Shown piece after piece: positions 46,901-59,800 of a stretch of 64,000 nt of DNA. Source of the stretch: Oryzias latipes. Lineage: Eukaryota > Chordata > Actinopteri > Beloniformes > Adrianichthyidae. The stretch covers positions 5,871,307-5,935,306 of the forward strand of contig NC_019866.2 of NCBI RefSeq assembly GCF_002234675.1. The letters run 5' to 3'. The notes beneath the pieces were generated by a model. That model saw nothing but the letters and a program-made list of their open reading frames with translations. It did not search any database and was not told where the DNA came from. Position 1 is the first letter of the stretch, and every line of letters starts with the position of its first letter. The translations under genes were made by a program, and so were the position numbers.

Positions 46901-49900
46901 GCTGGATCCAAATGTGGCGGGCTTTTTGGCTCAGCTAAAAGTCCACTGAGCTAAATCAGGGTCAGGCAGGCAGGGATCAATAACAGGCATGAGATCATCA
47001 GAGGAGAGACAGGGTGGTCAGGATCCAGGGAAGAGTTGGGGCAGGCAGCAGGCGAACAAAGTCAGGGACAGGGTCAGGAGACAGAAGATCAGGTCCAAAT
47101 ACAACACTCGGCAATGAAGGCAGAGTGGCACAAACAATACTTCACACTGAGTGAGGCTCAGTGCAGTGCTTAAGAAGACTGTGATTGATTGAGTGAATGA
47201 GAGTCAGGTATGTAGCAGCCAGGAAGTGCACGCTAGGGTTGCTGGCAGATGAAGTGCATTGAGTACTCTTGAGATGGTTGATGGTGATTAGAGGGGAGAC
47301 AGAGCTCTGACTTCTGACAGCTCTATTCTGATATATGAAAGACTTGGTATTATAGAATTCCATCTGAGCACAAACCTCAATTATTTTTTCTCTCCTCCAT
47401 GATCAATTTCTAAACCGGTGGCACTTCCATTAATTATAAGGGATGCCATCTGTACATCACTACCAAATTCAAGTTCCCGATTGGTCAAAGTTCAACTGGT
47501 TTAAGTTTCAACATGTGTTCAGGGGCAGTGCGTTTTGTACCTAGAGTCCAAAAACAAACTTTAAAACTTGCGTAACCAAGCATGAACTGAAACTTGTGAA
47601 CTATGAAGCCCAAAATGCTCATATATACGTGTTTACACAGACTTTTCATTATAAGTAGTCACTTCGCACGTTTCCAAGGCCAGTGTGACCATAGCAGTAG
47701 ACAAATATAAACGTGGTTTGTTTGGATTTTCTTAAACCTTAAAACCTAAGCTTTTAAAATATGATAATGTTTGCTATTTGTGCCTACACCAAAGTACAAA
47801 TTAGAGATCATAATCAGTTCAAAAATAAGTGTTAGTGTAAAATGTTTTTTTGACTTTTCTCTATGTTTGACTGCTCTGACTGGCTGTAGTTCTGCTCCTC
47901 TGTGTCCAGACTGCAGAGAGGAGGGCGAACCGGACAGCAGAGGAGGTGATGAAGGCCACGACAGAACAAGGGAGCAGCAGGGGTCTGCTGGGCTGAAAAG
48001 ATCCAAGAGATTTGTTCAAAGGCGCTCCGTCCAGACCGAGACCAAATTCATTGAGTTGATGGTGGTCAACGACAATGACATGGTGAGTTTAGCTTATAGC
48101 AATATTTTTTTTAAATATCGGATACTTTGGGAGAGAAATAAAAATCCCTCAAAAAACATTCAGTAAAAATTTAAAATAAAACAAAGTAAATCTTGGTCTC
48201 TAGTTTTCTGCTGCTACTGAAAACCTTCTCATGTGTGACCTTATAGCTCAGGGGTCTGCAACCTTTAATCCCTCTATTGTGGTTAATTTGTTTTGTCATT
48301 TATTTTAAGATTTCTAACATTTCATATTACTGATCAAAAGGATGGTAAAAAGTCAAAATCTATTATCAGAATTAGCTTAAAGCACATATTCTCATCTGCG
48401 GCTGCACAACACTGTCTATTTGCTGTTCAGAGGTTCTTAAAGTACAGAATTACATTTACATGTATAGATTTTTTTAATGGATTCTACACCCATGTTTTCA
48501 TGTTTTTTATTCAATCATAAAGGTAGAAAAGGTGATAATGTTGGAAAATGTCACGTTTGACTTCTTGCATTTTTAATCCACGTAAGTGCAGCCACATGAG
48601 GATCTTATTTGACACAAGGTGCATTTTATTGTGAAAGGAACTTGTATGTGATGCTGTCAAAAGTATAAAAAATGTTTTAAATGTTTCTTTATAGAAAAAT
48701 ATATTTAATTATTGCAAAAATGTAAAAGCTACATTTTATTAATGAAGAGCTTAATTGTTGGCTCTTTAGCAATAAATGTTGCAGACCCCAGCATTAGTGG
48801 AACTAGGGATTCTATTAAATTTAGGAAATTATTCAATTTAAATCCTTTCTCAAATTGTTAGGTAACAACAAAGCATATTTGATCAATCAATCTTTATATG
48901 GCACTTTTCATACATGGTAACCCAAAGTGGACACTGGACATCAGGCTGAGCCCAGAAAAAGTTAGTTGGTGGAAATGCAAATAGTTGGAACCTCTTCATC
49001 TGGGTATAGTTGCATAGCCACCCAAGTGCAGCATTGTAGGGGAGAACCAAGCCTCACCACATCTACTGTAGTGGCTGAACAGCAGCTGACCCAGAAGGGC
49101 AGAATCTAATTGAGGAAGGAAATAAAATGATCATTAAATGTAGAAAAAGGTACAAAAACAATGAAAAATTAAACGTTATAAAATATTAAAATAATTAAAA
49201 TCAGAATGAGAGATATAACAATATAAATACAAACATGAAAAAAAAATAAAATAAAATAAATTAGCTAAAAACCAAGTTAATGAGATGGGTCTTAAACCTT
49301 TTCTGAAATATATCTACGTTCTCTGGGTCCGCAGGTCTTCTGGCAGACTGTTCTATGAATGAGGCCCATAATGCTCAAAAGATGCCTCTCTGGAAGGTTT
49401 GGGTTTTGCAGTCGGAATGGTTAGGAGGCTAGTGCAGGCGATCTTAGGTTCATATTTTATTTGAAAAGTGTCAGAATTTAAGAGAAATCAACTTTAGTCT
49501 AAAACTTCTGTGGCAGATTACACCACAAGGATTTGTGCCCAAATCAATTCAAAAATGTATCAGCTAAAAAAAAATGTTTTCCAAATGTCCTAATATTGAA
49601 AAAATAGTCACATACTAAACAATGACTTTTTTTATTTATTAAACTCCTAAATCTAAAAAGGTTTCATAGACTGTGGTAAAGTCTCAGTTCTTCAAGACCT
49701 TTTAAATCTATTGTTGGATGCTCATAAACATTTTGGACCGGCTGAAGGAAAAGTTGTCACGACATCATGAAAAAAAAGCCACATCCTCAATAATTGCTTG
49801 GAATAGGATGATGAGGATGATGATGATGATCATGACTGCAAACTATCAGCTTCCTATGCCGTCATCAAGGTTATCAAAATCATTAAAGCTTCTTAATTGT

Positions 49901-52900
49901 GTTTGCTCTTGTAAGCCATCTGTGCATCATTGTCTCTCCACAGTTTGTGCAGCTGCGTAGCTCCAGTAGCCAAACCAAGAACTTTGCCAAAGCTGTGGTC
50001 AACACAGCCGACACAGTAAGAGCCATAAATCCTCCCACTGATCCATTCCCCTCTCACGCACATGCCCACCGACATTTTTGTCAAAGACGAGTTTCAGGTT
50101 TCAACAGTTATTTCATGGAACAATGTGCCGTCCTCAGATCTTTCAGGAACAGCTCAACACCAGGATCGTGTTGGTCGCCATGGAGACGTGGACCACTAAA
50201 AATATGATGGCCGTTGTTGAAGATCCCTTGGTAACACTGCAGAACTTCATGAAGTACCGAAAGGACAACATCCGGGAGCAGAGTGATGTCGTCCATCTTT
50301 TTTCGTGAGAGAAAACTTTTTTCTTTTTTTTCTTTTTTTTGCACATAATCCAAGCTCATTGTCGAAGTTTTTGTTGTATGGATTCTCCAGATGTTTTCAC
50401 TTTTAACAAAAGCTTTTTTGTGCTCCCCTAGAGGGCGCACATTTCACAGCAGCCGCAGTGGGACAGCTTACACCGGAGGGGTGTGCTCTCCAACGAGAGG
50501 AGGGGGCATCAACGAGGTAAGAAAAATGCATCAAACACAGATAATTCTTCATATTTCTAATATTCTAATAAATCTACAAAAGTACCATATTCAGAAGTAA
50601 ACTTCATCCACAATGATCTTAAAAGAACAATCTGGGAAAGATCCATCATTAAAGTATTCAAATTTAAAATAATTTGTTTGTCCTGTCCAGCAGATAAGAG
50701 GTGACGGCCTCTTGTGATGGACAAATTCTACAGTAACAAAAAAGGTTATGTGTCTTCGGACACACAAAGTGTTTATTTGTATGAACCCCTTAAGTATTTG
50801 AGACTAAATTTTATTCATATTAATTAAATTTGTATACATTTATTGTTGGACTGGTCAGAAAAGAGAGGAGAGAAGGAGTGAGGAATGTTACAGATGGGGG
50901 ATATGAGTGCAAAAAGAAAAAAAAAGGGCGTGAAGAAGGATAACTGAAAAGTAGAATTACCAAAAGAATCAACACGATATTCGAAATGTAAATGATTAGT
51001 ACTGTCAAAATCTCAAAATATATCCTTTTTAGCATGGAGGTGGGGGTGTGATGAGTTAACTTACTAAAGAATTACTAAAAAAAAAATTGTTTTCAAAGCT
51101 TTATATTTTTTGTTTTTTTTGTGATGTGTTTTTAGTATGGAAGCGTGGGTGTAATGGCCATCACTCTGTGTCAGAGTCTGGGTCAGAATATCGGAATGAG
51201 ATGGAACAACGCTCGCACCTCTGCAGGTAGGATATTGGAAAAGGTGTAAAAAGCAGGAATGATAGACGATTACAAATGAAAAGCGAGTAAATTAAAAGAA
51301 GAGGAAGCCGGTAGAAGTATTTCCAGCCATCCTGTAATTAAACTCTAATATTGGGTGGTTAGTCATAAGACATGAAGGGACTCAGATTGAGGCGTTTCTT
51401 CCACTGAACAATGAGCTCTGATTTATGTAGAAGAATGACAAGGCTCATTATCCGGTGCAGGTGAGCGATCAGATCTCCTGTGTTCTGATTCCTAACTCAT
51501 TTTAACCCCTACCTGCTGTGTTGTTTTATGTTTTTTGCTGCACAGGGGACTGCAGGTGTCCAGACGCCTGGGTGGGCTGCATCATGGAAGAAATTGGGTA
51601 AGACCTCCTCAAATCTTCATCTCTCAAACATGTTTTTCAGCTCTAATAATCGCAATATGAATTTAAAGTGATTGCTGCTTTAAAAATGACAAACAGTAAA
51701 GCTCTGAAACATCACCCATTTGGACTCTGTTTCCTTTGACAGATGGAACAATAGAGATTTCATTTTTTTTTGAGTAATATCTTGCTACAGATGGTAATAT
51801 TTCTGTCAGATTGCAAAGTGACAGCAGAGACACCCACGGCAGATCTGGCCAAAAAGTGCTGCGCTGTTTGTGTTTTATTTTATGTCTTGATCTTTAAGTA
51901 TGTGTGTGTGTGTGCTTGTGATCACAGATTTTATCTGCCCAGAAAGTTTTCTCGCTGCAGCGTTGACGAGTACACACAGTTCCTGCTGCAGGGGGGTGGG
52001 AGCTGCCTTTTCAACAAGCCTAATAAGGTGAGCACCATGTGAGGGGGGGGGGGGGGGTCTGTCTCTGAATATTTGAAGTTTGTGAAGTCTGAATAGTTGC
52101 AGTTTGAATTTGTTCGGTTAATGCACTTGTCTCTTCAGATTTGGTTAAAAAAAACGTGTTAATTGAGGAAAATTGGTGTTTCAGCTGTTGGATCCTCCGG
52201 AGTGTGGGAATGGTTTTGTGGAACCAGGAGAAGAGTGTGACTGTGGGTCGCAGGTGGTAAGTAATGGATGGGTAGCACCTCCACGCTAATCTGTGTACTC
52301 ACATTAACACACTTTCATAGCCATTTTCACACTTTACAATGTGTCTCTCTTAAGCTTTCTTTGTGCATGCAGTATATGCACCTTGCAGCCCTCTGTCTCC
52401 TCCTCCACACTCAGAAGGGAAAAATTCTCTTTGGAGACATGCCCAAAGACACTTTGTCACTTTCGAGGGCTTGCTATCCAACCAAGACAACAGTTCTGAC
52501 GCTTTAGCCTCCTGTGGCCCGCTACAATGTGATGTCTTTTGCAAGTGAGCAGCGGCAGTGGCTCAGGCGGTTGAGCAGGTTGTCCAATGATCAAAGGCTT
52601 GGCGGTTCGATCCCTGCTCCCCCCAGCCAACTGTCGTTGTGTCCTTGGGCGAGACACTTCACCCTCCTTGCCTCCAGTGTGGCTCCACTGGCGTGTGCAT
52701 GTGTATGAATGATCCCGGTGATGGTCAGAGGGGCTGTAGGCAGCCACACCTCTGTCAGTCTGCCCCAGGGCAGCTGTGGCTACAACCGTAGCTCACCATC
52801 ACCAAGTATGAATGAGGAGTGAATGAATAATGCACACAATGAAAGCGCTTTGAGTGTCTGGAAAAGCGTAGATAAATCTAATCCATTATTATTATTATAA

Positions 52901-55900
52901 TATTTTGCCTCCTGTGGCTGCAGGAATGCGCCCGCAGCGGAGGAGCCTGCTGCAAAAAATGCACCCTCACCCATGATGCTATGTGCAGTAATGGACTCTG
53001 CTGCAGCAGCTGCAAGGTAAGGACGTTTGGAGACCAAAAGCGCAACAAGTGACCTAAACGTGTTAGCAATTATCAGCAAAAATCAGTGATAGGTCAAAAA
53101 TCAATCATAGATTTGTTTAACATGGTTTAAAAAGCCAAAGAAAATATTATTTGGTTTATTTGGTGATTTTACTAATTTACTTTCTAGTTTGTTTATTATT
53201 ATTTATAAATATTTAAATACCTTTTGTGGAGTTTAACTGTAGTTTTTATACATAATATTAAGAAATAGAAAATTGGGATATTCTCAAATTAATATCTGTT
53301 GTATTTTTCTTTAATGTGGATTTAAAAAAAAATCCAAATGCAAAATGCATTTAATTTGTTTGATTTTTTTTATTTTTATGTCAGTACGAGCAGAGAGGAG
53401 TTGTGTGTCGAGGAGCCGTGAATGACTGTGACATCCCAGAAACCTGCACTGGAGACTCCAGCCAGGTGAAGCTTTCTGCACAAAGAAGCAGCCAAAATCC
53501 GCCACATCCGTCCCACGCAGCATTCATTATGTGATACGCTTTTTCTTTTGCAGTGTCCTCATAATGTCCACAAGCTGGACGGTTACATTTGTGACAACAG
53601 TCAGGTTAGGCCTGTTTCCCGCCATGTTTTCCAGTCTGCTGCTAAAGCTATGCATGCCTGAACACCTCTGTTTGACCCTTGTAGGGACGGTGTTATGGCG
53701 GGCGATGCCGGACTCGTGACGGACAGTGCAAAGGACTCTGGGGCTTCAGTACGTATAAAACCTGTCAAGTTAACCACATCTCGTGGCAGGTAATTTTGGA
53801 TTTTTTATCGTATTTATTACCATTCTAGATTCAGCGGACAGGTTTTGTTATGAGAAGCTGAACGCTGAGGGAACGGAGAAAGGAAACTGTGGTCAGGGTC
53901 CCGGGGGGCAAGGCTGGCTGCAGTGCAACAAGCCGTGAGTTCATGTCAGCGCTCTGTTCTGCTGGTCCAATCTCCTGTGTGACAGGTGGATAACCAGAGT
54001 GTTTGGTGCCTCAGGGATGTTTTATGTGGATTCCTGTTCTGTGCCAACGCCACCACAAAGCCTAAGTTTGGAGATCTGCAGGGTGAGGTGACCAGCTTTA
54101 CCCTCTACCATCAAAACAAGTACCTGGACTGCAGGTGGTTTGTTATTTCCAGAACATCTACCCCCTTCAGCGGAGCAGTTAGGTTGATGTGAGATGAATT
54201 CTGCTTCTCTCCTTCCACCTGTCTTGGGTCGCTCTGTTCAGAGGTGGCCATGCTCTTCTTGAGGACGGCTCAGACTTGGGTTATGTGGAAGATGGCACTC
54301 CCTGTGGGCCCAATATGATGTGTTTGGAGAGACGCTGCCTCCCCGTGGCAGCCTTCAACCTCAGCACGTGCCCAGGCTCGAAGTTTGGAGGAATCTGTTT
54401 TGACCATGGGGTAAAAACACTCACCAACATTTCGTTCCTTCACTCCAATCATCATTTATGATTATGATGTTTTTAGCCAAAATAAAAAACAAATCTAGGA
54501 CATAGTTTCTGCAGAGTGGTAGTTGTTCATTAGAAATTCCCCTCTTAGATGTGGGCGGGGCAATTGGTACGGAGCAACTTCGCCCAATTCCACCCCCCAT
54601 TGTGGAGCGGGATTTTTTTCGTTTGCTCCTGATTCCCAACGATTTATATGAAGAAATATTCAAAATGCAGTTTAAAGCTTCATTTTCTTAAAATATGTCC
54701 TCTATCATAAGAAAACTACTACAAATACATGTCAAAAACACTCAAAACATGATTTTCATCAGAGAGGGTTTTTAAGAATCAAATTTGTAAAATTATTATA
54801 AAGGTGTAAATAGTTTGTTTTTCCATTTACATAAGAATCTGCTTCATAAACATTCTATTGTTGCTCCATGAACGACATATGTTTCAAACTAAAGACTTTT
54901 ACAGAAGATGGTTTAGATGTGCTGCAGTTAAAAAAAAAAGATTTTTAAACATTATGTGGTGACGCAAATGAACCCAACCTACAGGTCTAGTAAATTTGAC
55001 AGAGGTTTTGGGGGGAAAAAGTCACCCTAAACAATCATACACTGTGAATCTATGTGCAAAATATATTTTAAACCCTTGAAGTCCACTACTTCTTGCCATA
55101 ATCCTTTAGAAATCCCAATTTTAATATAAATGTATATCTTACGTGATGATGCTGAAATATATGTGACAAAAAAAACTCCTGTATATAAAGTTTTTCTAAC
55201 CTATACATAAACACATTTATAATTGGATACATACATTTAAAACATAATGGAAAAGTTGCCAGAGATGTTGATTTTAATGTGAAATGTAACTTTTGTAAAT
55301 TAAGTTTATTGATAACTAGATGTTTGGTAAAACAGGAATGTAACCTTTAAAAACTTAAGAGTGCTTTCAATGTTTTTGAATTTAAATTTAATTTGGCAAT
55401 GTAAACTAATATATAAATATATCCACCACTTTTTTTGCTGTTGCTAAAGTAAGCTTCTATAACATTAAACAACAACTAGATTTTAATGATTTTATGAATG
55501 ATCAGTTTTGTTTAATATTACTCATTTGAACCAAAGTGTATAAAATTGACCAGAACCTTGCAAAAATAAGATCTGAGAAACGTTCAATATCATGTATCTG
55601 TGTGTGCTTCCCTCCTCCAGCAGATCTGACAGTCTTCTCGTCTCTCTTGCAGACCTGCAGCAACGAGGTCAAATGCATCTGTGACCGGGACTACACGGGG
55701 AAGGACTGCAGCGTGTTCGATCCCATCCCGGAGCCCACAGTCCCAACAGGCCCAGAGAAGAAAGGTCCATACCTCGTCTCAACCTCACCACGTTTTTCTC
55801 TGTCTGCCTTTCATATCCCCCTCATAGTCTTTAATCATCACCGCTGTAGCTTTTCCTTGTACTAAAGCTGATGCTTTGCTGTGAGCCAAAAGTAGGGCCG

Positions 55901-56793
55901 TTCACCTGAATGTGGACCACTTCAGTGTTTTTTTTCCTCCTCTTGAGTTTTGGTGTTGGAGCAGTATGAGTGAGTCTCGATAATCATTAATCTACAAAAA
56001 GTCTAAACTTTTCCTTTTGGAAAATAATCAAAAAACTATTTCTTACCGCCTTTCATCAATAGGTAAAAGAAGCTGAGAACACTAAAGTGAATAATACAAC
56101 TCTATTATGTATTTAATGTAAATACATAAATTTAAAAAAGGAACTGAAACCCCACTGTTTCTATCTAAATGAAAGGACTAGGCACCAGTCAGATAACTCA
56201 CTTAATGACATGCAGAAAAGAACACATTAACATTTTCAAGTTTTAAGATTTAAGACTCTTTGTCCCAGTGTCAGATTATGCAACACACACAGAACTTAAG
56301 ATAAAGTAGATCAAATGAGAAAAAAAGAAAGAAAAATATACAAATCACACCAATGTTTAAGTTCACAAGCTGCATCTGAACAGATCACATGACTTTTGAA
56401 ATGTTGTCCTCAAAATACAAGGTGGGAATGTTTTCTTTGAATGTAAAAACTACAAATATGTACATGCTTCTTATTTTATATCTTAAGCATGGCAGTGACA
56501 TTGTGATGATGTGGGCTTGATTTAATTGACATCACTGGATAGTTTGCTGTCGTTGACCTGAGAGTTGAGCTTTTCTTTATTCCAGATGTCGGTCAAAGTA
56601 CGCATTTATCCAGGTGACATGGTTTTGACATTTTTTTTAATTGATCAGAGTACTACAGAGTATAATGTGAAGCTGTTGGAGCAGTCATTTGGATTGCAGC
56701 AAAATGTAGCACAGAAAGAAAACTTTCTAACACAGTTTAAAGTCCTGCTCCAGTCACCTCCGGTTTTTCTTTTTGAAAGCATTCCAAATCGTC

Positions 56794-56881
<88 letters not shown>

Positions 56882-59800
56882 GCATTTTTTAGCAACAAAA
56901 TAGAACATAGTTTCTGCATAGTGGCAGTGGTTCATTAGAATTTGGCCTCTGAGATGTGGCGTGACCATTGGCGCCCCACTTACCCTCCACGTTACTGAGA
57001 GCTCTCAGTTTACAGTCTCTCCCGCTAGCTTACAGCCCCTCACACCTTTAACCTTACATTAGCGGCGCAACAAAAATAGCAAACAATTTTGGAGCTTTGT
57101 ATGAAGACATACATGGATCCAGTCGTCTACAGGGAGCTTGTGGCCCGCGCAGCAGATTTTCTTCATAACAAATACGATCTTTTAAGTCTACTCCTAATTC
57201 ACAATGATGTGATTAAAGAAATAATCTAACAAGTTCTGTTCAGGTGAAAACGTCACCAGGATTTAAACTGAAACAAGAAGTAGCTTCGTTTTTGTCACGA
57301 CTGTGTCCGTTTTGTGCAATGTCAGTGATCCTATTTATTTATATGTGTACGTGTGTGTGTGAGAGGTACTGAATATCTTGCAGGCACTGTCATTTTGAAG
57401 CGTCTTCCTTACTTTCTTGCAGTCTGCCAATGGCACAGAACATTTGAGCAGCTGCTCTTATAGAGCCAAAAAGCCACCCTGTGCAAGAGGGTGTCCAGCT
57501 GAAAGAGCAGGAGAGGGGGAATGAGAACAAAGTAATACAACGCTCTCTCCTTTGTTTCTTTATGTCACTGTTGTCTCCGTGACCCCTCCCTCCTCCCCAC
57601 CCGAATGTCCTCCCATCTTCATCCCACGTGCTGGTTTCCTCCTCCTCATCTCTCTGTCTGCAGGTATCTCATGTGCCTCTCTCTTTCTCTACTCGATGTC
57701 GTTATTGTACGGTGTTGATGCTGTCTTCTGACGTGTGTTTTTTAGTGGTGTTGTTTCCTGTTTCTGCCCCTCCGAATTTCCTCCTCCTCCGTACCCTTCC
57801 CCCCCCTCCTCCTCCTTCCTCTGCGCAGGTCCCAGTGGCACCAATATCATAATAGGGTCCATCGCAGGTGCTATTCTCCTGGCAGCTATAGTCCTAGGGG
57901 GAACAGGATGGGGATTTAAGTAAGAGTTCTGGCATGCCTTTGTGTACCTGTCTGCTTCTACCTGAAGGACCCCGCGTCCACCCCTCCCACTATCACTCCT
58001 CTAACAGATCAAACTCATCGCTCAGCTCTGGGGAGGGGAAATGGGGCGTTGAGTTGATGCTTTTGGCTTCAAATTGAAATCTCACAGAGTGCACGTTCTC
58101 TTCAGATCTTTGGTCCAAGCACCTTCCAGCACTGTCCCTCCCCATTCTAGCCAAGCTTTTTGCTGAAATGACAGGGCAGGTCTGAAGTACTTCTCTGCCA
58201 GGATCTGCTGCACTGCTCAAGCCTACTAGATCTGACTTGATTTAATCCACTGGTGCCACATCTGGAAGTTCCCCATTCTTTCTTTTTTTTTGGTTTTTCC
58301 TGACCTACTTGCTCAGAAAACTATTTTTTTTCAAGTGGCTCAACTTGATCTTATTATAATCCTTTTTTTTCGCATGTAGGCATCATTCCTGAAATCTCCT
58401 TTTCTGAAGTGTCAGCTCTGTTCCACCTATGCATGCATGCTATTATTTGACACTGACCTAAAAGGACTGATGTTGCACTTACATTATTCATTTCTTTCTT
58501 TCTGTCATTTCATAAATATTTCTCTTGTAAAAGCTAGTTAAATATGTGTGGAGCAGTCAGTCCTTTTAGGACAGAGCTGGGTGTCTCTGCATGCTTGCAT
58601 GAGCTTGTAAGCGGGCAGTTTTCGGGGCAACGGTCAGGAAGCTGATGCGTTCAGTGCCACAGCCCTGCTGCTTGTGATCATCCCCACATATCGCAGGGAA
58701 ACATCCGACCAAAAGGCCACCCTGGGAACCTTGGACTCCCACAGCTGGTTTAAGCTTCTCCTGCAGTCTGACATTTTTTAAAACTGTAAAATCTCCTATT
58801 TTAATGTTAAGGCTGACTTCAAAATCACATTTGTTTCTTGCATTTTCTACAAGCCCTGTAAGGTTGTATTTTTTATTTCTTTTCCTTGTAAATGCAACTC
58901 TTTGACATGTTTGTCTCTTTCCTTGCTGTGCACCCGGGATGCAGGAATATTCGAAGAGGAAGGTAAATCTTGCAGCACCAATGCCCCTCACTCTCCCCTT
59001 CTGCCTCTGCCACCCTGGTCAAAGCTTTATATGAAAAATTTGTGGGAGGAAAATAATAACACTTTTTTTCAAAACGGCTGCTTTTCTGTTGGTTTTATTT
59101 CCATGGCAACCATCGAAGTTTTTGGTCGCCTGGGGGTGGCGAACACGTCAATGGATTTTTGAGAAGAATTGAATTAAGTAAACTTTTGAGTTTCTAAGGC
59201 AGCAGAGTTTTTTTGTTAACCACGCCCACACTCCTAATATGTTCATATCGTTCATCATATCGTTTTGTTCCTTAAGCAGGTTTGTGTAATAAATTTACAC
59301 AATATCCAGCTAAAAATGTGCTAGGAACAGGGAAATGCCACTTTTGCAATCTCGTCACGCTAAAAAAAAAAAAAATTCCCCAAGTAGCTTCCCAATGATG
59401 CTCATGGAGTTAGTAGGCGAAAGATTGAAATTCCCAGGAGGTTAAATTAGTAGCTGCTACAAAAGGAGTTTTTTTTAAATCCAATATGGTGGCTTCTTCT
59501 CGATGTCAAAGGTCAACAAACTTTTATTGTGGTTGTAGATTTTACTTAGTGGTGTGGTGCATGTAGTTTCATTAAGATCCTATAAGCAAAAGTGTTCGCA
59601 TTTTTGGTGGGTTTTTGAGTATGTGGCGGGGGGGGGGGGGTTCCTCATTGGTGGAGTGAGAAGGAAAAATTGTGAGAGAGAAAAATCTTGTCCTTGTAGT
59701 CCGAGACTGCTGCAGGACAAAATAAATAAGAAAATAAAATACATTTTGTCAATAAAAAGGTAAAAGAAAGGTATTGAAGTTAAAACAATAAATACATATG

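Noticed and set aside
47881..47909. Alternative upstream acceptor (TGTAG at 47885-47889) for adam11 exon 8
   Set aside because: It gives the wrong phase with the preceding exon. The acceptor at 47908-47909 restores the frame and the conserved D-C-R start.
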